From Erythrobacter sp. SCSIO 43205 (GTDB lineage: Bacteria; Pseudomonadota; Alphaproteobacteria; Sphingomonadales; Sphingomonadaceae): a stretch of DNA of 64,000 nt. The translations under genes were made by a program, and so were the position numbers. The stretch covers positions 992,001-1,056,000 of the forward strand of contig NZ_CP063202.1 of assembly GCF_019904235.1 (NCBI RefSeq), in the 5' to 3' direction. This document shows positions 15,727 through 23,439 of the stretch, one piece after another. The first letter of the stretch is position 1. Each line of letters starts with the position of its first letter. Under the pieces are notes generated by a model. That model was not told the DNA's origin. It saw only the letters and a list, made by a program, of their open reading frames with translations, and did no database searches.

Positions 15727-16626
15727 TTAGTCGTCCAGCCGCCCCAAACGCCCAGATCGATAGGCCGCTTCGACTTCTGCAATCTCGGCCTGAGTGCTCA
15801 TCACGAATGGCCCGCGCTGAACGAAGCTTTCCGCGTTGGGTTCGCCCGTCACGATGACGACATGGCTATCGACAGACGCTCGGACAGTCAGTTCCTCGGC
15901 CTTTCGCGACGCCTTGATCGCCAAAGCATGTCCCTCAGTGATCGTGACACGATCATTCTCAACAACAGTTTCACAGCGTCCACGCACTGTGTAGATCCAT
16001 TGCGAGTGACCTTGGGCAACATTGTGCTCAATGTGACTGCCCGCATCGATCTTCACGTCGAGGATCGTCATCGGCAACGCCGGGGAGCTGGCACCTCGGA
16101 TCCCCTTGCTTTCGCCGAGGACAAGACGGACCTTTGCCCCCTGGCTTTCGATCACTGGCATATCGCTAGCTTTGACATGCAGTGCCTGCGGTGCGTCATG
16201 CTTCATGCGAGTGGGTAGATTTACAAACATTTGCAGGCCGTGAGCGGTAGCACCAGAAACCGGCTTTTCGTCATGGACGGCTCCGCTGCCAGCCTTAAGC
16301 CAGTAAAGATCGCCTGGCATGAGATCGATGTCGTTGCCAAGCGAATCCCGGTTATTGAAGGCGCCTTTGCTGTCCTCGAACAGGACGGTGACCGCTGACA
16401 TTCCCGCATGGGGATGCACGCCGAATGTTGGCTCGGTCATGGTGTAGTGATCGACCATCACCAGCGGGTCCATCAGACCTCCAAACATGGCGTGCTTGAA
16501 ACTGAGCGCTTTAAAACCGGACCGGATTGAAAGGGGCTTGCCTGCAATTGGGGCGAGAGTGGAATCCGGCACGTGCTGGTTATGATCGACAGTTGGCTTA
16601 ATTGCGGTTGTTGCTTGGCGTTGCAT
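15727..16626 (-). CDS. Pirin family protein (299 aa)
   Basis: Bicupin metal protein. The iron-binding residues of pirins are visible: His71 and His73 in HPHAGM, then His118 and Glu120 in VHDEKP. The C-terminal half is the usual second cupin (VRGRCETVVENDRVTITEGHALAIKA). Bacterial pirins can have quercetin dioxygenase activity or act as redox-responsive partners of metabolic enzymes, so the physiological role here is open. It stands alone and ends the leftward gene group 15.7-23 kb; upstream spacing to the CPBP gene is about 150 bases. Confidence 0.9.
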   Translation of the reverse strand: MQRQATTAIKPTVDHNQHVPDSTLAPIAGKPLSIRSGFKALSFKHAMFGGLMDPLVMVDHYTMTEPTFGVHPHAGMSAVTVLFEDSKGAFNNRDSLGNDIDLMPGDLYWLKAGSGAVHDEKPVSGATAHGLQMFVNLPTRMKHDAPQALHVKASDMPVIESQGAKVRLVLGESKGIRGASSPALPMTILDVKIDAGSHIEHNVAQGHSQWIYTVRGRCETVVENDRVTITEGHALAIKASRKAEELTVRASVDSHVVIVTGEPNAESFVQRGPFVMSTQAEIAEVEAAYRSGRLGRLDD

Positions 16627-16777
16627 TCTCAGTTCTCCGTTCGACTTAGTGCCTAAAGAGTAGGCTCGCCGAGAGCGGGGCGCTTGCCGGACCCCGCCAG
16701 ACTTTTGGCATCTCGCGCCAATTGAGCGTTTGAAGAGCGCAGCGGAACCCTTGGGGTTCTCGGAGCGAACAGCGCGT

Positions 16778-17497
16778 TTAGTCCTCTATGCCGAGATACC
16801 TGAACGTCTGGCCCAAGGTATTGAACGTGCCATGTGCCAAGATCAGCGGCATGATATTACGCTTTCCAAACCACAGATAGAACACGCCAAAGGCAAACCC
16901 TCCTGCACCGGTGACAAGTGCGCCATGCCAACCTTGATAATAGGCGTGACGGTAGCCGAAGAAGGCAGACGAAATAAGCAGGGCGATAATGTCCCCACGC
17001 AGACCGCCACCCAGACTTTCACTTGCGTTGCTTATGATAAAAGCTCGAAACAAAAGCTCTTCGAAGAATGATCCATGCGTCCACACCAAGAACATGATCA
17101 GAGCGTAGGCGACCAAATCGCCCTTAATGTGAGAGAAGCGATCGCTTGTTCCGATGTCTTCAAAGAACTGGTCAGCCAACAGGACCATAAGCTGTGTGCA
17201 GACTATGAAGAAGGCCATGGTCAATACGGTTAGGCCAAGCGTCTTGCTCCAGCTTTCGGGCCAGCGAAAGCCAAGATCGCCCCAGCTACGCCCTCGACGC
17301 CGAAGCAGTATTGTGGCCAAAATCATGGCGCTGAGCGTTGACGCAGGCCCCGCGTAGAGTTGGGTGATGGGAAGCAATGATTGTTTGACGGCAACCATCA
17401 TCGCCACGACCAGTGCCAAGTCGCGAAAGGCGATGAGTCGCTCTTTGGTCTGCCGTCGATACACGTTTTCATCGGGACCTTCTTGACTCTGTGACAC
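16778..17497 (-). CDS. CPBP-family intramembrane metalloprotease (239 aa)
   Basis: Membrane protease of the CAAX/bacteriocin-processing (ABI) family. It has at least six hydrophobic segments and the three family motifs: FFEELLFRAFII (EExxxR), FFGYRHAYYQG and LILAHGTFNT. The start is GTG at 17497, with AAGGG upstream, six bases after the stop of the serine hydrolase gene, so it is the downstream member of that operon. Substrate unknown. A second CPBP gene lies at 22383-23093. Confidence 0.88.
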   Translation of the reverse strand: MSQSQEGPDENVYRRQTKERLIAFRDLALVVAMMVAVKQSLLPITQLYAGPASTLSAMILATILLRRRGRSWGDLGFRWPESWSKTLGLTVLTMAFFIVCTQLMVLLADQFFEDIGTSDRFSHIKGDLVAYALIMFLVWTHGSFFEELLFRAFIISNASESLGGGLRGDIIALLISSAFFGYRHAYYQGWHGALVTGAGGFAFGVFYLWFGKRNIMPLILAHGTFNTLGQTFRYLGIED

Positions 17498-17502
17498 GGG
17501 GG

Positions 17503-18780
17503 CTACCCTTCCTTTTGGCGCGGTGAGACACGGCGTTTACGAAGCCACAGGCTCAAGCCCGCGCCAGTCAGGATGATGAGCACTCCACCAGCAAACGCCG
17601 CAAGCGCTGTCGGCAGCCGCGACGCGAATGTCAGGCTATCTACGTTACCGGTTTTCCAGAACACCCATTCGCCAGCCAATTCGGTCGCAAGCATCGGATT
17701 GCCGGTCGAGAGAACGACAATTCCATCTCCCCTAGCCGGGTCCAGCCGCGCGGCTGTGTTGATGGCAGGTTCGTTGCTGCCGTCATGGCCAATGATATGT
17801 CCACCCGCATTGTTGGACGCGTAGAGCATCGTGCCAAGTCCCCATATTTCTGCACCCATTTCAGAGGCGTGAGGCTGATTCAGGAGGTTCATGGTCGAGG
17901 ATGAGAGAACCGGGTTCGCCCCGTCCGAAGCCTGCGCCATCAGAAACTTGCCGAGGTCTTCAGATGTGGTGAACAAGGACGTGGCGGCCAATGCTGTATA
18001 CCAACGGAATGGCTCGGCTGTGCCGTCGGGTCTGAAATTCTCTGCCAGCCCAAGCTCCAGCGCTCTGGCATGATCAAACGTCGTTCTCTCCATACCCAGA
18101 GGGACAAAGACCTTGTCATCCATGTATTCAGCGAACGACTTACCAGAGACCTCTTCGATCAGGAGTTGAAGCAAGGTGTAGCCGCCTCCCGAGTAAGCGA
18201 AGCCTGAGCCAGGCTCGCTACCAAGAAGAGTTCTCCCATCATTGCCGGGAGATGCATCCACAGCCTTAGTCAGCGAAGCCTCTAGAGATTGGCGATCCTG
18301 CGCTGCATCGAACCCGTCATAACCAAGACCGTCGCTAAGACCGGCTGTGTGGCTCAGCAAACGCCTCACTGTAACGCCTGATGCATCAAAATCCGAAGCC
18401 GGGAGTGTCCAGCGCGAGAGATAGTCCGAGACCGGCGCATCGAGGTCAAGCTGTCCCTCTTCGAACAGGGCCATGACACCCCAAGCCGTCAGCCATTTGC
18501 CGAGCGAGGCTACCTGGAAGACTGACTGAGCGTCGACCGCATCACCGTTGGACAGGTGAAATTTGGAGGCGGTCTCGCCACCCTCAATCAAGACAAAGCT
18601 TACATTGCCGATGTTTTTGTCCTCGGCGATGGATTGCGCGGCCCGTGCAAATTCGATGGCATCTCCACTTTCGGCGAGCGCAGAATCTCCCCAGCCTTGA
18701 TCGAGGCCTGCGAAGACGGCAGCGCCCCACAACGTGCAACAACCAATGGCTGCGCCAATATGCATTAGAGTGGTCCGCAT
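17503..18780 (-). CDS. Beta-lactamase-related serine hydrolase, membrane anchored (425 aa)
   Basis: Class C beta-lactamase/penicillin-binding fold. The nucleophile motif SxxK is Ser92-Leu-Gly-Lys95, the second motif is Tyr196-Ser-Gly and a third-strand motif GHDG follows. A signal or anchor segment lies at residues 3-25 and a C-terminal transmembrane helix near 395-415 is followed by Arg/Lys (LRKRRVSPRQ), so the catalytic domain should face the periplasm. ATG 18780 is preceded by GGAGGG; an in-frame TTG fifteen bases earlier is less likely. It begins one base after the metallopeptidase stop and is followed by the CPBP gene, one operon. Family members include esterases and peptidases; the substrate is not predictable. 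Confidence 0.87.
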   Translation of the reverse strand: MRTTLMHIGAAIGCCTLWGAAVFAGLDQGWGDSALAESGDAIEFARAAQSIAEDKNIGNVSFVLIEGGETASKFHLSNGDAVDAQSVFQVASLGKWLTAWGVMALFEEGQLDLDAPVSDYLSRWTLPASDFDASGVTVRRLLSHTAGLSDGLGYDGFDAAQDRQSLEASLTKAVDASPGNDGRTLLGSEPGSGFAYSGGGYTLLQLLIEEVSGKSFAEYMDDKVFVPLGMERTTFDHARALELGLAENFRPDGTAEPFRWYTALAATSLFTTSEDLGKFLMAQASDGANPVLSSSTMNLLNQPHASEMGAEIWGLGTMLYASNNAGGHIIGHDGSNEPAINTAARLDPARGDGIVVLSTGNPMLATELAGEWVFWKTGNVDSLTFASRLPTALAAFAGGVLIILTGAGLSLWLRKRRVSPRQKEG

Positions 18781-18781
18781 C

Positions 18782-19774
18782 TCACTGCCCTCCAAATTCG
18801 TTAGGGTCCGATAGGCCGGAGGCTTGCAGAACAGTCATTGGATCAATTCCTTGGACAAGTTCCTCGATGGCCTTTCGTTTGTCCGGCGCGTGATCGACAT
18901 ATGCCAAGGCCATCTGGCGGCCGATCCAGTATCCAAGATCGCTGCGCCAATCCTCTGCGACCCGGTTGTGGTTGAAGAACCAGCGGCCAAGGGCTGAGCG
19001 CGCTTCGGGAGAGAAAGTGGCCAATGTTTCGCCGCGCGCGACGCTTGCACGAAGCACTTGCCGGTCCGCATGAAACTGCCGGAAAAGCGCATCCTTACGA
19101 GCCATGGCCCAAGCATCACGTTCGACATCGGGAACGCGTCCCAAGACCAAGGCCGCGATCATGTCTGCAACGCCTTCATGCAATGACAGGATAAGCAGAG
19201 GTTCGTTCCCCAACGTGGTCTCGTCTAACGGCGGCTGGAGGGAATGAACCGGTTCATGCGCGAAGAAATATCTGAGTGCACTTCTAAACTCTGCCTCCGT
19301 TGGGCTTGCAGCGCACAAAGTTTCAAGCCCGATCACTTGAACGTTTGGCGAAGCGATTCCGGCAGAAGTTCCAGCCCCGATGACGACCTCGACACGAGGC
19401 AAGGTTTCATCGGGAAATAGTCCCGATAGTGCCAGATATGTCGCCCTTAAGTCAGGCTCCATACTCTTCGCGATGGGCAGACACCTTTGAATGGCGTCAC
19501 GATAAGTGGCCGGAGACCTTGTGATAGCATCGGAGAGAGCCTCAGCTGTTCCAGAGCGAGTGGTCTGCATGAGGGCAAGACCCTCTCCTGCTTGAGACAG
19601 GTAATTGGCTTCGATCTGCTCTCGGTTGGGCTGCTCCTCAGTCTCGAGAAACAAGGCCGCAAACCGGTCTGCATCGCTGGTGTCGATGACTGCTTCCAAT
19701 GGGTCTTGTGCGGCGAGCGGAGAAGCCAATGCCACAACCGCGGCAGCGGCAAGAAGGGGGAGCTTGATCTGCAT
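18782..19774 (-). CDS. Secreted HExxH zinc metallopeptidase, DUF2268-like (330 aa)
   Basis: The N-terminus is a clear signal peptide (MQIKLPLLAAAAVVALASPLAAQ). A zinc motif His173-Glu174-Pro-Val-His177 is followed at residue 200 by Glu in LHEGVADMIA, the pattern of DUF2268-type predicted peptidases (HExxH plus EGxA). ATG 19774 follows GGAGGAC. It is the first gene of a tight operon with the beta-lactamase-like hydrolase and a CPBP protease. Active-site reading is direct; peptidase activity is inferred. Confidence 0.75.
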   Translation of the reverse strand: MQIKLPLLAAAAVVALASPLAAQDPLEAVIDTSDADRFAALFLETEEQPNREQIEANYLSQAGEGLALMQTTRSGTAEALSDAITRSPATYRDAIQRCLPIAKSMEPDLRATYLALSGLFPDETLPRVEVVIGAGTSAGIASPNVQVIGLETLCAASPTEAEFRSALRYFFAHEPVHSLQPPLDETTLGNEPLLILSLHEGVADMIAALVLGRVPDVERDAWAMARKDALFRQFHADRQVLRASVARGETLATFSPEARSALGRWFFNHNRVAEDWRSDLGYWIGRQMALAYVDHAPDKRKAIEELVQGIDPMTVLQASGLSDPNEFGGQ

Positions 19775-19800
19775 AATGTCCTCCAGCGCCTTGGATGGCG

Positions 19801-20304
19801 TCAAACCTGGCTGCTGGTGATCAGGGTGATCGCAGCGATGATATAGAGCCCGGAAGTCAGAATGCTGCCGAAGGACCGTGCATGATTGAGCAGTGTCCAT
19901 GTCCGGGTGTACTTCTCCCAGTAGATTCGGGCATCGAGACTGTCGTGATCGAGGCGAGCAAGCGCGTCGTTCATCGGAACATTGCCCAACATCGTCACCA
20001 GAAAGACGCTGGCCAGAAAAACCAGGGACGCCAGGATAAGCGTCACGAGCGCCGCACCTTCGAACACAAACAGACTGTAGACCGCAAAGATGGCCGAGAA
20101 GGCGGCGATCGAGAGGATGCCGGCGACAAACTGAGTTTTGATCACGTCACGATTGATATTCTGCATCGCCTCGATGCCGCCAGCTGGCTCAGTCTTTTTG
20201 AGGGCCGACATGATGAATTCCGAGAATGCCGAGAAATTGCCTCCGACAATCGCGCTCCAAAGCGCTAGGAAGAGGGTGAAATATAGGGGCCAGTCATAGG
20301 TCAA
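19801..20304 (-). CDS. DUF1772 membrane protein (anthrone-oxygenase-like), 167 aa
   Basis: Four predicted membrane helices and the family pattern MLGNVPMNDALARL...YWEKYTRTWTLLNHARS, the conserved core of DUF1772 proteins, some of which are annotated anthrone oxygenases. The apparent start is TTG 20304 with AAAGGA about 11 bases upstream; no suitable in-frame ATG is nearby. Downstream by 26 bases is the secreted peptidase gene. Its role here is unknown. Confidence 0.82.
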   Translation of the reverse strand: MTYDWPLYFTLFLALWSAIVGGNFSAFSEFIMSALKKTEPAGGIEAMQNINRDVIKTQFVAGILSIAAFSAIFAVYSLFVFEGAALVTLILASLVFLASVFLVTMLGNVPMNDALARLDHDSLDARIYWEKYTRTWTLLNHARSFGSILTSGLYIIAAITLITSSQV

Positions 20305-20381
20305 GGTTTGGGTGTCCTTTCATTGGTTTTTTCGGAAGGTCTCGTCCGGCAGTTCGACCGGGTTGCCTCCGAACAGCCAGA

Positions 20382-21227
20382 TCAGGCCGCTGTTGCCCAC
20401 ACTCCGGTTGCGGCAACGTCGCGGGCGTAATCGGCAAAGTCTTTGGGTGAGCGGCCAAGCGCACGCTCAACCCCGTCTGTCAGGTGCGCATTGCGACCAT
20501 CGAGGACCGTCGAGAACAGATAGTCGAGCATCCAGATAACGTCTTTGGGGGCGCCAGATTTGGTGAGCTCTTCGACAAAAGCGTCATGCGGCACATCGAC
20601 GAAGGTAATTTCCCGCCCCGTCGCAGCAGAGAGGTCTGCTGCTATATCAGCCATGGTCATCAGCCTTGGGCCTGTGACTTCGTAAATCTCGCCATCGTGT
20701 CCGTCTTCGCTGAGCGCAGCGACCGCGACATCGGCGATGTCATCGACATCTACAAATGGTTCTGGCGTGTGGCCAGCCGGAAGAGTGATCGCTCCGCCAA
20801 GCACCATGTCGATAAAGGCACCTTCGGAGAAATTCTGGCTGAACCAGCTCGCGCGGACAACGGTCCACTCAAGGCCGCCTTGCGCCACAATCTGCTCGCA
20901 GTCCTGAGCTTCCTGTTCGCCACGGCCCGATAACAGAACGAGGCGCTTGACGCCGTTCAACTTGGCGCGCCGGACCAAAGCGCTGATCGCATCTTTTGCC
21001 CCTGGCATGGCCAGGTCTGGCGAGTAGGTGATGTAGATGTTCGAGACGCCATCAATCGCTGCATCCCAGCTCGCTTCGTTGTCCCAGTCGAACGAGGTAA
21101 TGGAAGAACGAGAGCCAATGCGGACTTCGTGGCCCTTTTTGATCAGGCGGTCTGCAACTCTCTTTCCGGTCTTGCCGGTCCCACCAATTACCAAAGTGAT
21201 CGGTGCATTGTCGGTTTGAGTAGCCAT
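20382..21227 (-). CDS. NmrA-like NAD(P)-binding oxidoreductase (281 aa)
   Basis: Atypical short-chain dehydrogenase fold. The dinucleotide-binding motif GGTGKTGKRVADRL lies at residues 14-27, followed by VRIGSRS, LSGRGEQEAQ and EWTVVRASWFSQNFSEG, as in NmrA/YtfG-type NAD(P)H-binding proteins. The second half matches the usual substrate domain (EPFVDVDDIADVAVAAL, YEVTGPRLMTMADIAADLS). ATG 21227 follows AAAAGGAACAAG. Members act as quinone reductases or redox sensors; the substrate is not known. The AraC regulator upstream (stop 93 bases away, same strand) may control it. Confidence 0.87.
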   Translation of the reverse strand: MATQTDNAPITLVIGGTGKTGKRVADRLIKKGHEVRIGSRSSITSFDWDNEASWDAAIDGVSNIYITYSPDLAMPGAKDAISALVRRAKLNGVKRLVLLSGRGEQEAQDCEQIVAQGGLEWTVVRASWFSQNFSEGAFIDMVLGGAITLPAGHTPEPFVDVDDIADVAVAALSEDGHDGEIYEVTGPRLMTMADIAADLSAATGREITFVDVPHDAFVEELTKSGAPKDVIWMLDYLFSTVLDGRNAHLTDGVERALGRSPKDFADYARDVAATGVWATAA

Positions 21228-21319
21228 GTGCTTGTTCCTTTTGGTTGGAGACAAGCATTGGGTAGGTGAGAGGCTTCAGCGTCTCTTGCCCAAGGGCGAC
21301 AAGGTTTGTGCAAATGACG

Positions 21320-22330
21320 TCAGCCGTCTTTTGGCGACGCCAAACGATAAGAGCGGGGCGTTTCGCCCGCCCAACGCTTGAAAGCTCGAGTAAAGCCGCT
21401 TTGTTCGGCAAAACCGGTGAGAAAGGCTATCTCTGCAAGGCTATAATTTGTCTCACGAAGCAGTTGTTGGGAGAGCTCTCTGCGCGCCTGATCCACGAGG
21501 CTTTGAAAGGACTTTTCCTGATCTGAGAGCCTTCGTTGCAAGGTGCGCGCGCTCATTCCAAGCGATCCTGCGACGGTTGAAAGGGTTGGCACACCTTCGC
21601 TCAGCATTTTAGCGACCACCATGCGCACTCGCTTATCAAGGCTTTCTGGCTCTGCATGCTTTGCAAGCTCTGCTTCGAGATGTTGGTCAAAGAACTGGGC
21701 AATGGTCTCATCACCAAGCTTGTTGGGCACAACAAGGCTTTCATCGCTAACAAGCAATGCGTCGCGTCCAGAGTTAAAATGAACTGGGCAGTTAAAGTGC
21801 TTCTCATAGACGGCGGGGTCACCGCGCGCGCCATGCTTGAAGAAGACACCGAGCTGCTGAAAGGGCTGAGAAGCAACTTCTTGGCATATGGTCATTACCG
21901 AGGACATGCTGGCCTCGTTTGAAAGAAGCATACCTGGCCCAGCATTGCCTGCCTTATCCAGGCTGAAGAACCAGCCATCCTTGCCTTGCTCAAGGCTATA
22001 GGTTTCTGCGTTGCCGAGCACGTGGCCGTAGCGCGCCGATCTCACAAACGATCCGCGCAAGTTCGGTGCAGATTTCCATGCAAGGCCAAAAGCACCGTAC
22101 TCATCACTCTTCATCGTGGCGCCAATGCGAAGAGGCAAAGTCAATCCGTCAGGATCGCGCTGCGCCAAGGTTGCAAAGAAATCATAGAACTGATCGGCTG
22201 CAACCATCAGCTTGGGGTCTATTGTTCCATCGGTCGGGACGCCCATGCTCTCCAGCAGGTCTCGTGTCTCAACGCCTCCACCAACATGGGAGAGAACCTT
22301 GTGAACGTAGAGAGATGTGATCTCGCTCAT
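21320..22330 (-). CDS. AraC-family regulator with Arabinose_bd-type N-domain (336 aa)
   Basis: The last 100 residues are the AraC double helix-turn-helix: LSTVAGSLGMSARTLQRRLSDQEKSFQSLVDQARRE and YSLAEIAFLTGFAEQSGFTRAFKRWAGETPRSYR. The N-terminal 220 residues fit the ligand-binding domain of OruR/ArgR-type AraC proteins (TLPLRIGATMKSDEYGAFGLAWKSAPNLRGSFVRSARYGHVL). ATG 22330 was chosen because the upstream extension is not protein-like. It probably controls the adjacent NmrA-like gene or the CPBP gene upstream; ligand unknown. Confidence 0.88.
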   Translation of the reverse strand: MSEITSLYVHKVLSHVGGGVETRDLLESMGVPTDGTIDPKLMVAADQFYDFFATLAQRDPDGLTLPLRIGATMKSDEYGAFGLAWKSAPNLRGSFVRSARYGHVLGNAETYSLEQGKDGWFFSLDKAGNAGPGMLLSNEASMSSVMTICQEVASQPFQQLGVFFKHGARGDPAVYEKHFNCPVHFNSGRDALLVSDESLVVPNKLGDETIAQFFDQHLEAELAKHAEPESLDKRVRMVVAKMLSEGVPTLSTVAGSLGMSARTLQRRLSDQEKSFQSLVDQARRELSQQLLRETNYSLAEIAFLTGFAEQSGFTRAFKRWAGETPRSYRLASPKDG

Positions 22331-22382
22331 TGCATGCCCCACTGATTGGGGGCAACCTACCAACTGCGCCAGTGACCGCAAG

Positions 22383-23093
22383 TTAGGCTTCCAGCTGAAG
22401 GTAGACCACCGTGAAAGTAAGAGTGTTGGCGGCTCCATGAGCAATCATGAGAGGCCAGATATTGCGCTTATACAGGATATAGAGAACGCCCAGAGTCACC
22501 GCTATGCCGCCGGTAGTGACGAGCCCGCGCAGCCCCAAATAGTAGACATGGCCAAGGCCGAAGATCAGGGCGGGTATCAGCACACTGAGCGCGCTCGCCC
22601 AGGTCGAGTTACCCAATGCCTCGCGCAGCTTCCCGATCATGAAACCTCGAAAGTACAATTCTTCAGCGGGACCGGCGAACCAAACTATCGACAACCAGAA
22701 AATGTAGAGCCGCGTATTGCCTGCAACATCACCAAAGCGATCTTGAGCTCTGGAATTGTCGGGCTTCATGAAGTCCAATCCAAGCGCTTCACCAGCGAGG
22801 CTAAGAGCGGAGGCGGTCGCCAGGATCGCAAAGAGCGCAAGTAATGTCTGGAACGGCAGCAGGACAAAGCCTCTTCTCGACTTGATCTTGACAAGGCCAA
22901 TCCATGCCCAGCTTTCTCCCATCGATCTCAGATAGAAGAGGATAACTGACAACATAATCCCGAGCGAGACCGGTCCGCTGTAACGCCAGATGAACTGGTC
23001 GAGAACAATCTTCAGCAGATAACCAAGCGCAACAATCGCGCAGAAATCGATGAGGGGCCGAAAGCGTGATTGGGTGTTGAATAGAGCAGTCAT
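22383..23093 (-). CDS. CPBP-family intramembrane metalloprotease, second copy (236 aa)
   Basis: Same family as the gene at 16778-17497. Motifs are AEELYFRGFMI (EExxxR), FGLGHVYYLGLRG and LMIAHGAANT, with about seven hydrophobic segments. The two proteins share the late part of the family core (KRNIWPLMIAHG and KRNIMPLILAHG) and similar length but differ elsewhere. It is the first gene of the leftward run, 52 bases before the AraC start. Substrate unknown. Confidence 0.87.
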   Translation of the reverse strand: MTALFNTQSRFRPLIDFCAIVALGYLLKIVLDQFIWRYSGPVSLGIMLSVILFYLRSMGESWAWIGLVKIKSRRGFVLLPFQTLLALFAILATASALSLAGEALGLDFMKPDNSRAQDRFGDVAGNTRLYIFWLSIVWFAGPAEELYFRGFMIGKLREALGNSTWASALSVLIPALIFGLGHVYYLGLRGLVTTGGIAVTLGVLYILYKRNIWPLMIAHGAANTLTFTVVYLQLEA

Positions 23094-23439
23094 TCAACTG
23101 AGCTAGGCTCAATTTGCCCTAGGCTCTTGCCGCACTCCGCCAGAGTTTTGCCCATCCACGCCAAGCGGGCGCGAGCAGGGACTTATTTGTGGAGCGCGAA
23201 CTGGTTTCAACCGAAGTCGAGCATCTTGATCGGAAAGTCCGCTTTCACCCCAACTTTTAGTCATTGAGCAATGGCTTAACCTGGGCCGATTGCTGAACGT
23301 CTCTCTCAGCTGGCTAGCTCAGAGAAGCGGTCATTCCGCATCCGACCCCATTGCCGTCCTTAGCAAGCCGGGAGCGTCCTTCTCGCAGGCCGGATCGAGT
23401 GGGTGAAACGAACCTCACTTCACCCAATACCTCGCCATC
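23094..23439. other. Gene-free spacer with a recurring intergenic sequence
   Basis: About 350 bases without a gene. It contains GAGAAGCGGTCATTCCGCATCCGACCCC-like sequence near 23322-23350 (given here in short form: GAAGCGGTCATTCCGC), a variant of sequence found between genes at 15645 and 34574. I see no terminator with a clear U-tract. Confidence 0.45.
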
